A stretch of DNA of 32,891 bases from NCBI GenBank assembly GCA_902526565.1, contig CABZLP010000008.1, positions 1 to 32,891 of the forward strand. The letters are read 5' to 3'. Numbering within the stretch: position 1 is the first letter of the stretch; the number at the start of each line of letters is the position of its first letter. A program made the position numbers and the translations under genes. The notes below the pieces were generated by a model. That model saw only the letters and a list, made by a program, of their open reading frames with translations. It ran no database searches and was not told the DNA's origin. Positions 8,529-17,571 of this stretch are shown one piece after another. The DNA is from an uncultured Pelagibacteraceae bacterium (GTDB taxonomy: Bacteria > Pseudomonadota > Alphaproteobacteria > Pelagibacterales > AG-422-B15).

Positions 8529-9888
8529 GTATTCTCTCAGGTATTACTCCTCTTGGCATAAACCTAAGTGCGAGTAAAAGTAAAAGACCCATGATGAATA
8601 ATCGAAGATGAGCCGCACTACCTAGTAGGTGCATTCTTATTGGATTATCATATTCGAAGCCACTTGCGAGAAGATTCATAAATCCTATTGATAAAGGTTC
8701 TGCTTCAATCCAAATAAACCAAACAAAAAATCCACCAAATATTGATCCTAAATTATTCCCCGATCCCCCAACTATAACCATAAGCCAGATAATAAATGTA
8801 AATCTTAATGGCCTATAAGATCCTGGAGTAAATTGACCATCAAGCGTTGTAAGCATCGCTCCTGCAATTCCAATTATGGCTGAACCAATTATGAATATTT
8901 GTAAATGTTGTGCGAAAATATTTTTACCCATTGCGCTTGCAGCTACTTCATTATCTCTGATCGCTCTTAACATTCTTCCCCATGGAGAGTTAAGCGCAAG
9001 ATGGCTTAGATAAAAAATTAATAAGAGAACTGATAAGAATAGACCTGCATAACATAATTTTACAAATACACCCGAACTAACAACAATTAAATCATTGAGC
9101 AGATCTTGCCTTGACGAAATTGTTTGCACATTATCCAGGGTTTCATAATTTATTCTCTCTACAAGATTGATGAACCAAGCTGATTGTTGAAGCTCTATTT
9201 CATATGGTACAGGTCGATCGAGTCCAGAAACATTCTTAACGCCTCTTGATAGCCAATCTTCATGTTTAACAATTGCTATTACAATCTCAGATATACCTAA
9301 TGTGGCTATTGCAAGATAGTCTGATCTAAGTCTTAAAGTTAGCCTTCCAATTATCCATGCAACTAATCCTGCTACAAATGCAGCAATGACCCATGAAAAA
9401 ACAATTGGTAGACCTAATCCTCCTAAAAAACCTGTCTTAGCAGGATTTATTGACTCAATAATATCAATAGATGGTCCATAGAAATTGTTTATTCCAAGAA
9501 TGGCAGCAATTATAATCAAAATAATTGATGTATTCCTAAATTGGGGGCTGGATATATTTCTATATGTAAACAAAATCAAAGTGACACTTACAATTAAGAT
9601 AATTGCGCTGATCAAAATACCTATGCCGGCTTTATCCCACGCTTCATAGACTGGATCATAAGAGACTAGTACTGCGGTAAGCCCTCCTAAAGCGGTGAAA
9701 CCCATAACTCCAGCATTAAAGAGCCCACCATATCCCCACTGCAAATTTACTCCAATAGCCATTATTGAAGAAATGAGACACAAGTTAATTATACTTAGAG
9801 AAACAGACCAAGATTGAGTAAAGCCAACTAAAGCAAGCAGTATCAACATAAAAGTAAACGCAAGAGGTGCTCTTAAATCATCTCTCAT
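8518..9888 (-). CDS. livM: branched-chain amino-acid ABC permease LivM
   Basis: Inner-membrane permease subunit of a LivFGHM-type importer, 456 residues, on the long side for LivM. The protein is almost all hydrophobic helices. Family blocks include INLCLISSIMAIGVNLQWGYGGLFNAGVMGF near the N terminus, RLRSDYLAIATLGISEI in the middle, the SPWGRMLRAIRDNEVAASAMGKN cytoplasmic loop that contacts the ATPase, and IVGGSGNNLGSIFGG near the C terminus. A hydrophilic insert of about 60 residues (near 215-270, around LSRGVKNVSGLDRPVPYE) explains the extra length. Its ATG overlaps the livH stop by 4 nt, so the two are translationally coupled. Last gene of the eamA-livGFHM operon. Confidence 0.92.
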   Translation of the reverse strand: MRDDLRAPLAFTFMLILLALVGFTQSWSVSLSIINLCLISSIMAIGVNLQWGYGGLFNAGVMGFTALGGLTAVLVSYDPVYEAWDKAGIGILISAIILIVSVTLILFTYRNISSPQFRNTSIILIIIAAILGINNFYGPSIDIIESINPAKTGFLGGLGLPIVFSWVIAAFVAGLVAWIIGRLTLRLRSDYLAIATLGISEIVIAIVKHEDWLSRGVKNVSGLDRPVPYEIELQQSAWFINLVERINYETLDNVQTISSRQDLLNDLIVVSSGVFVKLCYAGLFLSVLLLIFYLSHLALNSPWGRMLRAIRDNEVAASAMGKNIFAQHLQIFIIGSAIIGIAGAMLTTLDGQFTPGSYRPLRFTFIIWLMVIVGGSGNNLGSIFGGFFVWFIWIEAEPLSIGFMNLLASGFEYDNPIRMHLLGSAAHLRLFIMGLLLLLALRFMPRGVIPERIQKK

Positions 9889-10904
9889 ATAATTTTACCT
9901 CTTACAATTCCTGTTGGACGAACAATCAATACAATCACTAAGATAATGAATGAAATTGCAAACTTATAATCTGTGGAGAGTACCTGCATTAAACCTGACG
10001 GTTCTAAACTTTCTGGTAACAAGTAAATGAAGAACTTTTTATATGCATAGGTTAATGTAATTTCAGAAAAAGCTATGACGTATCCACCAATAACAGCACC
10101 AATAGGCGATCCTATACCACCAACAATTGCCGCAGCAAACATTGGTAGTAATAAATTAAAATATGTAAATGGTTTGAAGCTTTTATCGAGTCCATAAAGA
10201 ACACCTGCAGTTGTAATAAGTGTTGATGCAATAACCCAAGTAATTAAAACTACTCTTTCAGGATTTATTCCAGATAATAATGCGAGGTCCTCGTTATTTG
10301 AATAGGCTCGCATTGATTTCCCCATTTTGGTTCGCTGAAGGAAATAAAATAAACTCACCATCGCGATGATAGCCACTATAAGGGTGATTAGCTGGGTAGA
10401 TTTAATTGTAAGTCCTTCAGAAAGTCCAAAGTAATCTTTGAAATCAAGGGCATGGATAATGAATTTTTCTCCATCAAAAAATTTTCTATCATTTGGACCA
10501 ATTATAAATCTTACAATCGCCTGTAAAATAAACATAATTCCCACTGATACAATCATTAAAACAATTGGTGGACTTTTCTTCTTTCGATAGAAGCTATAAA
10601 CAGATCTGTCTATTAAAAGACAAAAGAGTGCTGTTATTATAATTGCAAATGGTAGCGCTATTAGTGCAGTTGGTAAGAAGCCACCAGTTATCCCTAAACT
10701 CTGTAAATACCATGTGAATAATATTGTTGTCATTGTTCCAAACGACATCCAGTCAGCTTGAGCAAAATTAGAAAATCTTAATACGCCATATATTATTGTT
10801 AAGCTGAGAGTAGCTAAGGCAAGTTGGCTTCCATAAGATAGAGCGGGGATAAGGACAAAATTTGATATAAGGACTAATGCATTTATTAATTCAAAATTAT
10901 CCAT
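9885..10904 (-). CDS. livH: branched-chain amino-acid ABC permease LivH
   Basis: Second inner-membrane permease subunit, 339 residues and about eight hydrophobic segments. Seen blocks: SQLALATLSLTIIYGVLRFSNFAQADWMSFG near the N terminus, where LivH proteins carry the conserved NFAHG-like element, RTKMGKSMRAYSNNEDLALLSGINPERVV (ATPase-contact loop) and FAAAIVGGIGSPIGAVIGGY. It pairs with LivM to form the translocation path. The gene starts 1 nt after livF and overlaps livM by 4 nt. Confidence 0.92.
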   Translation of the reverse strand: MDNFELINALVLISNFVLIPALSYGSQLALATLSLTIIYGVLRFSNFAQADWMSFGTMTTILFTWYLQSLGITGGFLPTALIALPFAIIITALFCLLIDRSVYSFYRKKKSPPIVLMIVSVGIMFILQAIVRFIIGPNDRKFFDGEKFIIHALDFKDYFGLSEGLTIKSTQLITLIVAIIAMVSLFYFLQRTKMGKSMRAYSNNEDLALLSGINPERVVLITWVIASTLITTAGVLYGLDKSFKPFTYFNLLLPMFAAAIVGGIGSPIGAVIGGYVIAFSEITLTYAYKKFFIYLLPESLEPSGLMQVLSTDYKFAISFIILVIVLIVRPTGIVRGKII

Positions 10905-10905
10905 A

Positions 10906-11613
10906 TCAACCTCCCAGAAAACTCTTTCTGACTTCAGGATCAGTTAATAATTCATTCCCTTTACCATAAAATCTATTTTCGCCATTTACCAAAACATGAC
11001 CAAAATCTGCTATTTTCAGTGCTTGCTTGGCATTTTGCTCAACAATGACTACCGCCACACCCGTTTCTTTTATTTGGATAATACGATCAAATATTTCATC
11101 CATTACAATTGGAGATACACCTGCTGTCGGCTCATCTAGCATCAATATTTTAGGCTGAGTCATTAATGCACGACTAACAGCAACTTGTTGCCTTTGACCA
11201 CCAGAAAGTTCTCCTGCAAGTTGACTACGTTTTTCTTTCATTGCTGGAAATAATTCGTATATCTCATCAATTATCTTTTGTATGTTTCCATCTCTTAAAA
11301 ATCCGCCCATCTCTAAATTCTCTTCTACAGTCAGTTCACTAAAGATATTCATCGATTGGGGAACAAAAGCAATTCCTGCTGCAACTCTTTTTTGAGGTGA
11401 GAGATTTGAAATATCGTTTCCGTCAAGGATTATATCCCCACTCTTGAGATTTATCATGCCTAACATTGCTTTCATGGCAGTAGATTTGCCAGCACCATTT
11501 GGTCCCACAATAACGACTATTTCTTTTTCGTTGACCTCAATATTACAACTGTGGAGTATGTCCTCTCCTCCATATCCACCGGTCATGTTAGTACAACTTA
11601 AAAATTTGCTCAC
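10906..11613 (-). CDS. livF: branched-chain amino-acid ABC ATPase LivF
   Basis: Cytoplasmic ATPase subunit, 235 residues, normal for LivF. Walker A is GPNGAGKST (37-45), the signature motif LSGGQRQQ begins at 136, and Walker B is ILMLDEPTAG (Asp160, Glu161). The VPQSMNIFSELTVEENLEMGGF block is characteristic of LivF rather than LivG. It forms a heterodimer with LivG that drives LivH/LivM. The start overlaps the livG stop by 4 nt, so the operon is translationally coupled at this joint. Confidence 0.93.
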   Translation of the reverse strand: MSKFLSCTNMTGGYGGEDILHSCNIEVNEKEIVVIVGPNGAGKSTAMKAMLGMINLKSGDIILDGNDISNLSPQKRVAAGIAFVPQSMNIFSELTVEENLEMGGFLRDGNIQKIIDEIYELFPAMKEKRSQLAGELSGGQRQQVAVSRALMTQPKILMLDEPTAGVSPIVMDEIFDRIIQIKETGVAVVIVEQNAKQALKIADFGHVLVNGENRFYGKGNELLTDPEVRKSFLGG

Positions 11614-12374
11614 GTTATCTGTCCTCGTCCAAGATAGGCTTCTATGACTTTTTCATTTTTTTTGATTTCATCTATTCCTCCTTCAACGAGAACAGATCCT
11701 TCAGTCATAACAATCACTTTATCACAAAGTTTCGACAAAAAGTTCATGTCATGTTCAATCATAAAAAAAGTATAATTTTTTTCACGATTTAATTTTTTTA
11801 TTATATCTATTATATCATTTAAAAGAGTTCTATTTACACCTGCACCAACTTCATCGAGTAATACAATTTTAGCATCGACCATCATTGTTCGACCTAATTC
11901 TAATAATTTTTTTTGTCCACCTGATAAATTACCTGCCAGTTCATATGTTAAATGATCAAGCTTTAGAAAGTTTATTACCTCAAGAGCTTTTTCTTTAATT
12001 TCTTTTTCTTCATTTTCTATTCTTTTTCTCTGAAACCATGTATTTAAAATCTTTTCACCTGTCTGCATTGCAGGAACCACCATCAAATTTTCAAGTACAG
12101 TCATATTTGAAAATTCATGCGCCAATTGAAAGGTTCTTAATACACCTCTTTCAAATAGTTCGTGAGAAGGGAGGGACGTAATATCATGTTCTTCCAACAT
12201 GACTTTACCCATGGTTGGTTTGATATTGCCAGCTATGATGTTGAATAATGTTGTTTTTCCTGCTCCGTTGGGTCCTATGAGACCAGTAATTTTTCCAGTC
12301 TCGATCTGCATACTGGCTTTATTAACAGCTTGGATGCCCCCAAAATTTACTGAAATATCTTTTATATTTAACAT
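11610..12374 (-). CDS. livG: branched-chain amino-acid ABC ATPase LivG
   Basis: Cytoplasmic ATPase subunit, 254 residues from the start at 12374. I prefer this ATG because the product then begins MLNIKDISVNFGGIQAV, as LivG proteins do; the ATG at 12413 would add 13 residues and run into the end of the eamA-like gene. Walker A is GPNGAGKTT (34-42), the signature is LSGGQKK (150-156), and the region RTFQLAHEFSNMTVLENLMV is LivG-like. Walker B reads IVLLDEVGAGVN, with Val where the family usually has Pro after the catalytic Glu175; this is a mild variant. The gene begins 4 nt after the EamA gene ends. Confidence 0.92.
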   Translation of the reverse strand: MLNIKDISVNFGGIQAVNKASMQIETGKITGLIGPNGAGKTTLFNIIAGNIKPTMGKVMLEEHDITSLPSHELFERGVLRTFQLAHEFSNMTVLENLMVVPAMQTGEKILNTWFQRKRIENEEKEIKEKALEVINFLKLDHLTYELAGNLSGGQKKLLELGRTMMVDAKIVLLDEVGAGVNRTLLNDIIDIIKKLNREKNYTFFMIEHDMNFLSKLCDKVIVMTEGSVLVEGGIDEIKKNEKVIEAYLGRGQIT

Positions 12375-12378
12375 CTTT

Positions 12379-13278
12379 TTATCTGTTAGAAATATGATTG
12401 AGATACAAAGCAAATAATATCATAGAGAGGGAAACTAGTACATTCACTCTTATGATTTCTCCCAGAAATATAACTCCAGAAAAATAAGCTATTAAAGGTA
12501 CTAGAAAATTAATTAGTGATAAAAAGACGGGTCCTCTTGTTTCAATGACTTTAAAAAAAAGTAAACTGGCTATCGCTGTAGCAAATATACCTTGTATTAA
12601 TAATGATACGACGGTTGGCGAACTATAACTTTCTAACCAGAAAGGCTGATAGAAAATAGAAAAGGGCAACATCAATAATGTTGCCGCTATTGTCACCCCA
12701 GTTGCAAGTGAAATAAAATTTATTTTTGGAACAAGCTTAGATATAACGGCATTTAGCGCATAAGAACATGCACCAACTAATGCTGCAATTTGACTATAAA
12801 ATTCAATTTTATTATCACCTCCAAGTTGATTCAAATTTTCAAAACCAAAGAGTATAAGTAGGCCAAGAAAAGCTGTCATAAAACTAATCGATTTAAGAAA
12901 ATTAATTTTTTCATCTCTCAAAATAATTGCCGATAGCGCTAAGGTTATTAGTGGCATAGGGGACATGAGAACACCTGCTATACCTGCATCAATATTAATT
13001 TCCGCCGTTGAAATTAAAAAAAATGGAATTGCATTACCTAATGCTCCAATAACAAAATAAAAAAAAAGAAAATTAATTCTTAATTGAAGTCTATTTCCTG
13101 TATATCTCATATAGAAATAAAGTATTGTTGATGCCAAAATTAATCTTAGGAAAACATTATTAACGGGGCTTATTTCTAAGACTGCGATTTTAATAAACAG
13201 GAAGTTTACTCCCCAGATTAATGCTAATAAAAAAATGAATACATAGCTGATGATAATAGGTTGATTTATTTGTTTCAT
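12379..13278 (-). CDS. EamA/DMT-family transporter
   Basis: Inner-membrane carrier of the drug/metabolite transporter superfamily, 299 residues with about ten hydrophobic helices in two EamA repeats (roughly 10-140 and 158-295). Seen blocks: ALIWGVNFLFIKIAVLEISPVNNVFLRLILAS at the N terminus and the second-repeat pattern ending in NFLVPLIAYFSGVIFLGEII. These carriers often export amino acids or metabolites, but the substrate cannot be read from sequence. It is the first gene of the minus-strand operon with livGFHM, only 4 nt before livG, so export and import may serve related solutes. It is divergent from the lipoprotein gene at 13332, with 53 nt between. Confidence 0.88.
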   Translation of the reverse strand: MKQINQPIIISYVFIFLLALIWGVNFLFIKIAVLEISPVNNVFLRLILASTILYFYMRYTGNRLQLRINFLFFYFVIGALGNAIPFFLISTAEINIDAGIAGVLMSPMPLITLALSAIILRDEKINFLKSISFMTAFLGLLILFGFENLNQLGGDNKIEFYSQIAALVGACSYALNAVISKLVPKINFISLATGVTIAATLLMLPFSIFYQPFWLESYSSPTVVSLLIQGIFATAIASLLFFKVIETRGPVFLSLINFLVPLIAYFSGVIFLGEIIRVNVLVSLSMILFALYLNHISNR

Positions 13279-13331
13279 TTGATGTTCGAGAAAGGTATTA
13301 TTTAAAACTTTTAAAGTAAATGAGTAAATAA

Positions 13332-13934
13332 ATGAGAGTATTCATTCTAATACTAATTAGTTTTTTTATATTATTCAGTTGTGCAAGTAAGCCGCCTGCA
13401 AAACAAGAGAATATTTGCTCTATCTTTGAACAAAAATCCTCATGGTATCGATTGGCAAACAGATCATATGAAAAATGGGGTGCACCCATTCATGTTCAAA
13501 TGTCAATTTTAAGACAAGAATCTGCATTTCAAAATAGAGTTAAGCCGGAGAGAACCAAGATTTTAGGTGTTATACCTTGGAAAAGAAAATCTAGTGCATT
13601 TGGTTATACTCAAGCAATTGATGCAACCTGGGATTGGTATAGAACTGAAAATAATAAACCTTTAGCATCGCGAGTTAATTTTGCAGATGCCATAGACTTT
13701 ACGGGCTGGTACATAAATAAGTCTAATAAAATTAATGGGATAAGCAAAAGTGATGCTTATAGTCAATATTTAGCATACCATGAAGGACACGGAGGGTACA
13801 AAAAGAAATCCTATAAAAATCAAAACTGGTTGATTGATGTTGCTAATAACGTCAAACTTCGATCTGACAAGTATAGAAGCCAGCTCAATGAGTGTGAACA
13901 CAAATTTAAGAAAAAGTTTCTAGGAATTTTTTAA
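13332..13934 (+). CDS. lytic-transglycosylase-like lipoprotein
   Basis: 200 residues. The N terminus is a lipoprotein signal: basic start, hydrophobic run and lipobox ILFSC with Cys17, so the protein should be anchored in a membrane facing the periplasm. The domain after it looks like a lysozyme-fold SLT transglycosylase: HVQMSILRQESAFQN places a likely catalytic Glu at 63, followed by SSAFGYTQAIDATWDWYR and AYHEGHGGY, which match the glycine/tyrosine blocks of that fold. It would cut peptidoglycan glycan strands. The stop overlaps the pdxA start in TAATG, so the two genes are co-translated although their roles are unrelated. Confidence 0.75.
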   Translation: MRVFILILISFFILFSCASKPPAKQENICSIFEQKSSWYRLANRSYEKWGAPIHVQMSILRQESAFQNRVKPERTKILGVIPWKRKSSAFGYTQAIDATWDWYRTENNKPLASRVNFADAIDFTGWYINKSNKINGISKSDAYSQYLAYHEGHGGYKKKSYKNQNWLIDVANNVKLRSDKYRSQLNECEHKFKKKFLGIF

Positions 13935-14932
13935 TGAGTAAAAATAAGAATTTAATTGCAGTCACTATGGGAGACCCGTCAGGTATTAGCACAGAAATAA
14001 CTATCAAGGCTTGGATAAAAAAAAATACAAACCTAAGATTTTTTTTAATTCATGACCCAGCCTATGTAAGTAGAGTTATAAAAAAAATGAAAGTAGGTTT
14101 AAAAGTTCAAATAATTGATAATCCTTCAGAGGCTTTAAGTGTAAATAAAAAATATTTGCCGATTATTCCCATAAAGATTGATGCAAAGACCCAGCTCGGT
14201 AAAAGAAATTACAGTAATGCTAGTGCAATATTACAGTCAATTGATATAGCCATAGATTTTGCAAAACAAAAAGTAATCTCTGGAATTGTTACAAACCCAA
14301 TCAATAAAGAAGTTATTGCCAAAAAACTTAGGAGATTTAAAGGGCATACAGAATACCTTGCAAAAAAAGATAAAAAATCAAATGAAATGATGTTTTTGCT
14401 AAACAAGAAAATGAAAGTTACTCCAGTCACAACACATGTTGCTTTAAAAGATGTTGCGAGAAAAATAAATAAAAAAAATATTACTAGCTCAATCATCAAT
14501 GTAAACAAAACTTTAATAAAGGATTTTGGCGTTCGTAAACCAAAAATTGCCGTTAGCGGTCTTAACCCTCATTCGGGTGATGGGGGTATTTTAGGAAAAG
14601 AAGAGATCATAAAAATAATTCCCGCAATAAATTCGTGTAAGAAAAAAGGTATAAATGTTTCTGGACCTTATCCTGCAGACTCATTATTTAGAGTTTCAAA
14701 TATTAAGAACTTTGATTTATTTATCTGCATGTATCATGATCAGGCTTTAATACCAATAAAGGTTATTGATTTTCATAACACTATTAATTATACAGCTGGA
14801 CTGTCCTTTGTAAGAACCAGTCCTGACCATGGAACTGGATTGGATATTGCAAAAAAGTTTGTTGCTTCATGTGATAGTTTATTAGCAGCCATTGGAATGG
14901 CGACAGCAATAGCCAAAAATAGAGGGTTATGA
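13934..14932 (+). CDS. pdxA: 4-hydroxythreonine-4-phosphate dehydrogenase PdxA
   Basis: Cytosolic NAD-dependent, metal-binding enzyme of pyridoxal phosphate (vitamin B6) synthesis, acting just before PdxJ. 332 residues, normal length. The family is clear: AVTMGDPSGIS at the N terminus, KGHTEYLA with His138, TTHVALKDV with His168, GLNPHSGDGG with His213 and MYHDQALIPIK with His268. His168, His213 and His268 fit the three metal ligands of E. coli PdxA. C-terminal block RTSPDHGTGLDIA is also present. It is coupled by TAATG to the preceding lipoprotein gene and by ATGA to the LysE-family gene. B6 supply would serve the two PLP aminotransferases in this window, but that link is inference. Confidence 0.95.
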   Translation: MSKNKNLIAVTMGDPSGISTEITIKAWIKKNTNLRFFLIHDPAYVSRVIKKMKVGLKVQIIDNPSEALSVNKKYLPIIPIKIDAKTQLGKRNYSNASAILQSIDIAIDFAKQKVISGIVTNPINKEVIAKKLRRFKGHTEYLAKKDKKSNEMMFLLNKKMKVTPVTTHVALKDVARKINKKNITSSIINVNKTLIKDFGVRKPKIAVSGLNPHSGDGGILGKEEIIKIIPAINSCKKKGINVSGPYPADSLFRVSNIKNFDLFICMYHDQALIPIKVIDFHNTINYTAGLSFVRTSPDHGTGLDIAKKFVASCDSLLAAIGMATAIAKNRGL

Positions 14933-15555
14933 CACTCCCACTTTACCCAGCCTTTTTTATATTTGCATTAATAATGGTTACAACACCTGGTCCTGCTAAT
15001 TTATTATTGATGAGTTCTGGCGCTCAACATGGACTACTTAAATCATTGCCATTTGTTGCTGGTGTTACTGTCGGAAAACTTTTTTTAACAATTGGACTCG
15101 GCATAGGTTTTTTAACCTTATTAAATTCAAACCCATTTGTAATAAATGTCATAAAAATAGTTGGGACGGGATACATTTGCTGGCTGTCTTATAAGATAAT
15201 GTTTCTAAATTTAAAGCCAAATTCTAACATAGACTCAGAAAGTAAAGTACCCAATTTTTTTAATGGTATCTTAGTGCACCCTCTTAATCCCAAAGGTTGG
15301 GCCATGGTGATCGCTGCCTACACTCAATTCACTTCTTTTGGAAGTATAAGCTCAACTTCAAAATGGACACTCGAAGTTTTAATTATAGCCTCAACATTTT
15401 TTTTAATACAATCAGTTTCCCACTCAGTATGGTGCTGGGCGGGAAGTCTAATTTTTAATTTTCTAAGTCAAAAAAATTTTTTGCGTCAATCTATAGTTTT
15501 TATTTTAGCTATACTCACAGTCGGTACTGTAATTTATAGCAACTTTTTCATTTAA
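14929..15555 (+). CDS. LysE/RhtB-family amino-acid exporter
   Basis: Inner-membrane exporter of 208 residues with about six hydrophobic helices, the normal size. Diagnostic blocks: TPGPANLLLMSSGAQHGLLKSLPFVAGVTVGK near the N terminus and LVHPLNPKGWAMVIAAY in the middle (NPKxW motif). Members export lysine, threonine, homoserine or other amino acids; the substrate here cannot be told. The start overlaps pdxA by 4 nt, and the end overlaps the converging amidotransferase-like gene by 8 nt without a visible terminator. Confidence 0.9.
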   Translation: MTLPLYPAFFIFALIMVTTPGPANLLLMSSGAQHGLLKSLPFVAGVTVGKLFLTIGLGIGFLTLLNSNPFVINVIKIVGTGYICWLSYKIMFLNLKPNSNIDSESKVPNFFNGILVHPLNPKGWAMVIAAYTQFTSFGSISSTSKWTLEVLIIASTFFLIQSVSHSVWCWAGSLIFNFLSQKNFLRQSIVFILAILTVGTVIYSNFFI

Positions 15556-16312
15556 TCTTCTTTAAACTATTTTTTTCAACAGATTCGCTAAAGCTTGCAA
15601 ATAACTTTTTTGAAAAATCGTCAGTTGTTGCAGTATATTCAGGATGCCATTGCACGCCAAAAAAATATCCACTATAGCCAGACAAACTTATTGCCTCCAC
15701 TGTTTCGTCCTTAGCAACTCCTTCGGCAACTAATTCATTTGCTAATTCATCAATTCCTTGCGTATGTAGTGAATTCACCTCGATCGTCGGAGTGCCCGCT
15801 AATTTTTCAAATTTTCCATTTTCTTTTAAATAGACTTCATGTTGCTTAGAAAATTGTATATCAGGATCATCAGATTCTGGGCATCGGTGATCCATTCTTC
15901 CTGGTACATCATGAATGTCAGCAAACAGTGATCCTCCCAAAGCAACATTAACTTCTTGAAAACCCCTACATATTGCAAGCATGGGGATCTCATTTTGAAA
16001 TATAAAATCAATCATTGGCAGCACTGTCTTATCTCTCTCAATATCTAATGGTTCAACAATTTTATCTTTATTATAAAACTCTGGATAAACATTTGAGAGG
16101 CTACCAGTTAATAAAACTCCATCAAATTTACGAAGTGTGTCTCTATAATCTACACTTGATCCAAATGCAGGAAGTATTATTGGTATACAGCTAGTAGCTT
16201 CAGAAACAGCTTTAATATAATTGGTTCCAGATGCGTGGTAAGTTCGGTGCAACTCCTCTTTCTTAATAACATCTGCAAAAACTGCAATAAGTGGCTTATT
16301 TTGGGTATCCAT
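15548..16312 (-). CDS. PuuD-like gamma-glutamyl hydrolase (peptidase C26)
   Basis: Class I glutamine-amidotransferase-fold hydrolase, 254 residues, the length of PuuD. The nucleophile is Cys115 in AICRGFQEVNVALGGSL, and the His/Glu of the triad are His223 and Glu225 in GVQWHPEY. GVLLTGSLSNVYPEFY is the usual oxyanion loop. PuuD cleaves gamma-glutamyl-GABA to glutamate and GABA in the gamma-glutamylated putrescine route. The gene is divergent from glutaryl-CoA dehydrogenase and an SpuC-like aminotransferase, which supports an amine-degradation role. No PuuA-type ligase is in the window, so the substrate may be a different gamma-glutamyl compound. The 49-nt gap to the divergent gene must hold both promoters. 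Confidence 0.85.
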   Translation of the reverse strand: MDTQNKPLIAVFADVIKKEELHRTYHASGTNYIKAVSEATSCIPIILPAFGSSVDYRDTLRKFDGVLLTGSLSNVYPEFYNKDKIVEPLDIERDKTVLPMIDFIFQNEIPMLAICRGFQEVNVALGGSLFADIHDVPGRMDHRCPESDDPDIQFSKQHEVYLKENGKFEKLAGTPTIEVNSLHTQGIDELANELVAEGVAKDETVEAISLSGYSGYFFGVQWHPEYTATTDDFSKKLFASFSESVEKNSLKKIK

Positions 16313-16361
16313 AAAAGAAAGTAGTTTACTAGTATTACCATAATATCATATAACAATTTTA

Positions 16362-17567
16362 ATGGTTATTAATATTCAAAATAAAGAAACTGAAATAAAC
16401 TCTCTCTCTGCTTGGGATGACGTTCTTAATTTAGATGATCAGCTTTCAGCTGAAGAAAAAATATTGCAATCATCAGTGCGAGCATACTGTAAAGAAAAAT
16501 TGCTTCCAAGAATAATTGATGACAATAGAAATGAGAATTTTAGTAGGGAAATCTTTACTGAAATGGGAGAACTGGGTCTTCTCGGATCGTATTTAGATGG
16601 TTATGGATGTGCGGGGAGTAATTATGTCTCCTACGGACTAATTACTCGTGAGATAGAAAAAATCGACAGCGCGTATCGATCTATCATGTCAGTGCAAACT
16701 AGTTTGGTAATGTACCCTATACATAAATTCGGAAGCGATGAACAAAAAGAACATTATCTACCGAAACTAGCAAAAGGAGAATTGATAGGTAGTTTTGGAT
16801 TAACCGAACCAGATGCTGGTAGTGATCCAGGCGCCATGAAAACTAAAGCGGTAAAAGTAAAAGGTGGATATGAACTGAATGGAACAAAAACATGGATCAG
16901 TAATGCGCCTTATGCTGATGTAATAATTATTTGGGCTAAGGATGAAGAAAATGTAATTAGAGGTTTCATTGTTGATAGGGAGTCAAAAGGTCTCTCTACA
17001 CCGAAGATAGAAGGCAAATTATCGCTAAGAGCATCCGCAACAGGACAAGTAATCATGGAAAATGTATTTTGCCCTGAAGATAAAATTTTAGCTAAAACAA
17101 CAGGTTTAAGTGGACCTTTTCAATGTTTAAATAGTGCTCGTTATGGAATTTCATGGGGTGCAATTGGAGCAGCTGAATTTTGTCTGGCAACTGCAAGACA
17201 ATATGCTCTAGATAGAAAAATGTTTGGAAAGCCTATCGCGGGGACACAGTTAGTTCAGTCTAAATTAGTAGATATGCAAACGGAAATTGCGTTAGGGTTG
17301 GAGGCTGCATTAAGAGTCGGACGCCTTATGGATAAAGGTCAATCTGACAGCAATATGGTAAGCTTAATCAAAAGAAATAATGTTTCTAAAAGTTTGGAAA
17401 TATGTCGTAACGCCAGAGATATTTTAGGTGGGAACGGTATTTCAGATGAGTATCATGTCATGAGACACATGGTTAACTTAGAAACTGTGAAAACTTATGA
17501 AGGAACACACGATGTTCACACATTGATAATGGGAAGAAATTTAACAGGTATTCAGGCATTTAAATAA
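16362..17567 (+). CDS. gcdH: glutaryl-CoA dehydrogenase (acyl-CoA dehydrogenase family)
   Basis: Cytosolic FAD enzyme that converts glutaryl-CoA to crotonyl-CoA and CO2 in lysine, cadaverine and glutarate breakdown; 401 residues, as expected. The GcdH subgroup is recognised by [62 protein letters not shown] and the C-terminal [23 protein letters not shown]. The catalytic base is Glu380 in the TYEGT block. The gene is 4 nt before the SpuC-like aminotransferase gene and divergent from the PuuD-like gene, which suggests an amine-to-glutarate pathway. No CoA-transferase or aldehyde dehydrogenase is in the window. Confidence 0.9.
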   Translation: MVINIQNKETEINSLSAWDDVLNLDDQLSAEEKILQSSVRAYCKEKLLPRIIDDNRNENFSREIFTEMGELGLLGSYLDGYGCAGSNYVSYGLITREIEKIDSAYRSIMSVQTSLVMYPIHKFGSDEQKEHYLPKLAKGELIGSFGLTEPDAGSDPGAMKTKAVKVKGGYELNGTKTWISNAPYADVIIIWAKDEENVIRGFIVDRESKGLSTPKIEGKLSLRASATGQVIMENVFCPEDKILAKTTGLSGPFQCLNSARYGISWGAIGAAEFCLATARQYALDRKMFGKPIAGTQLVQSKLVDMQTEIALGLEAALRVGRLMDKGQSDSNMVSLIKRNNVSKSLEICRNARDILGGNGISDEYHVMRHMVNLETVKTYEGTHDVHTLIMGRNLTGIQAFK

Positions 17568-17571
17568 AATT

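Noticed and set aside
12375..12413. Longer livG start at ATG 12413
   Set aside because: The extra residues do not look like LivG and overlap the end of the EamA gene; the ATG at 12374 gives the family's normal N terminus.
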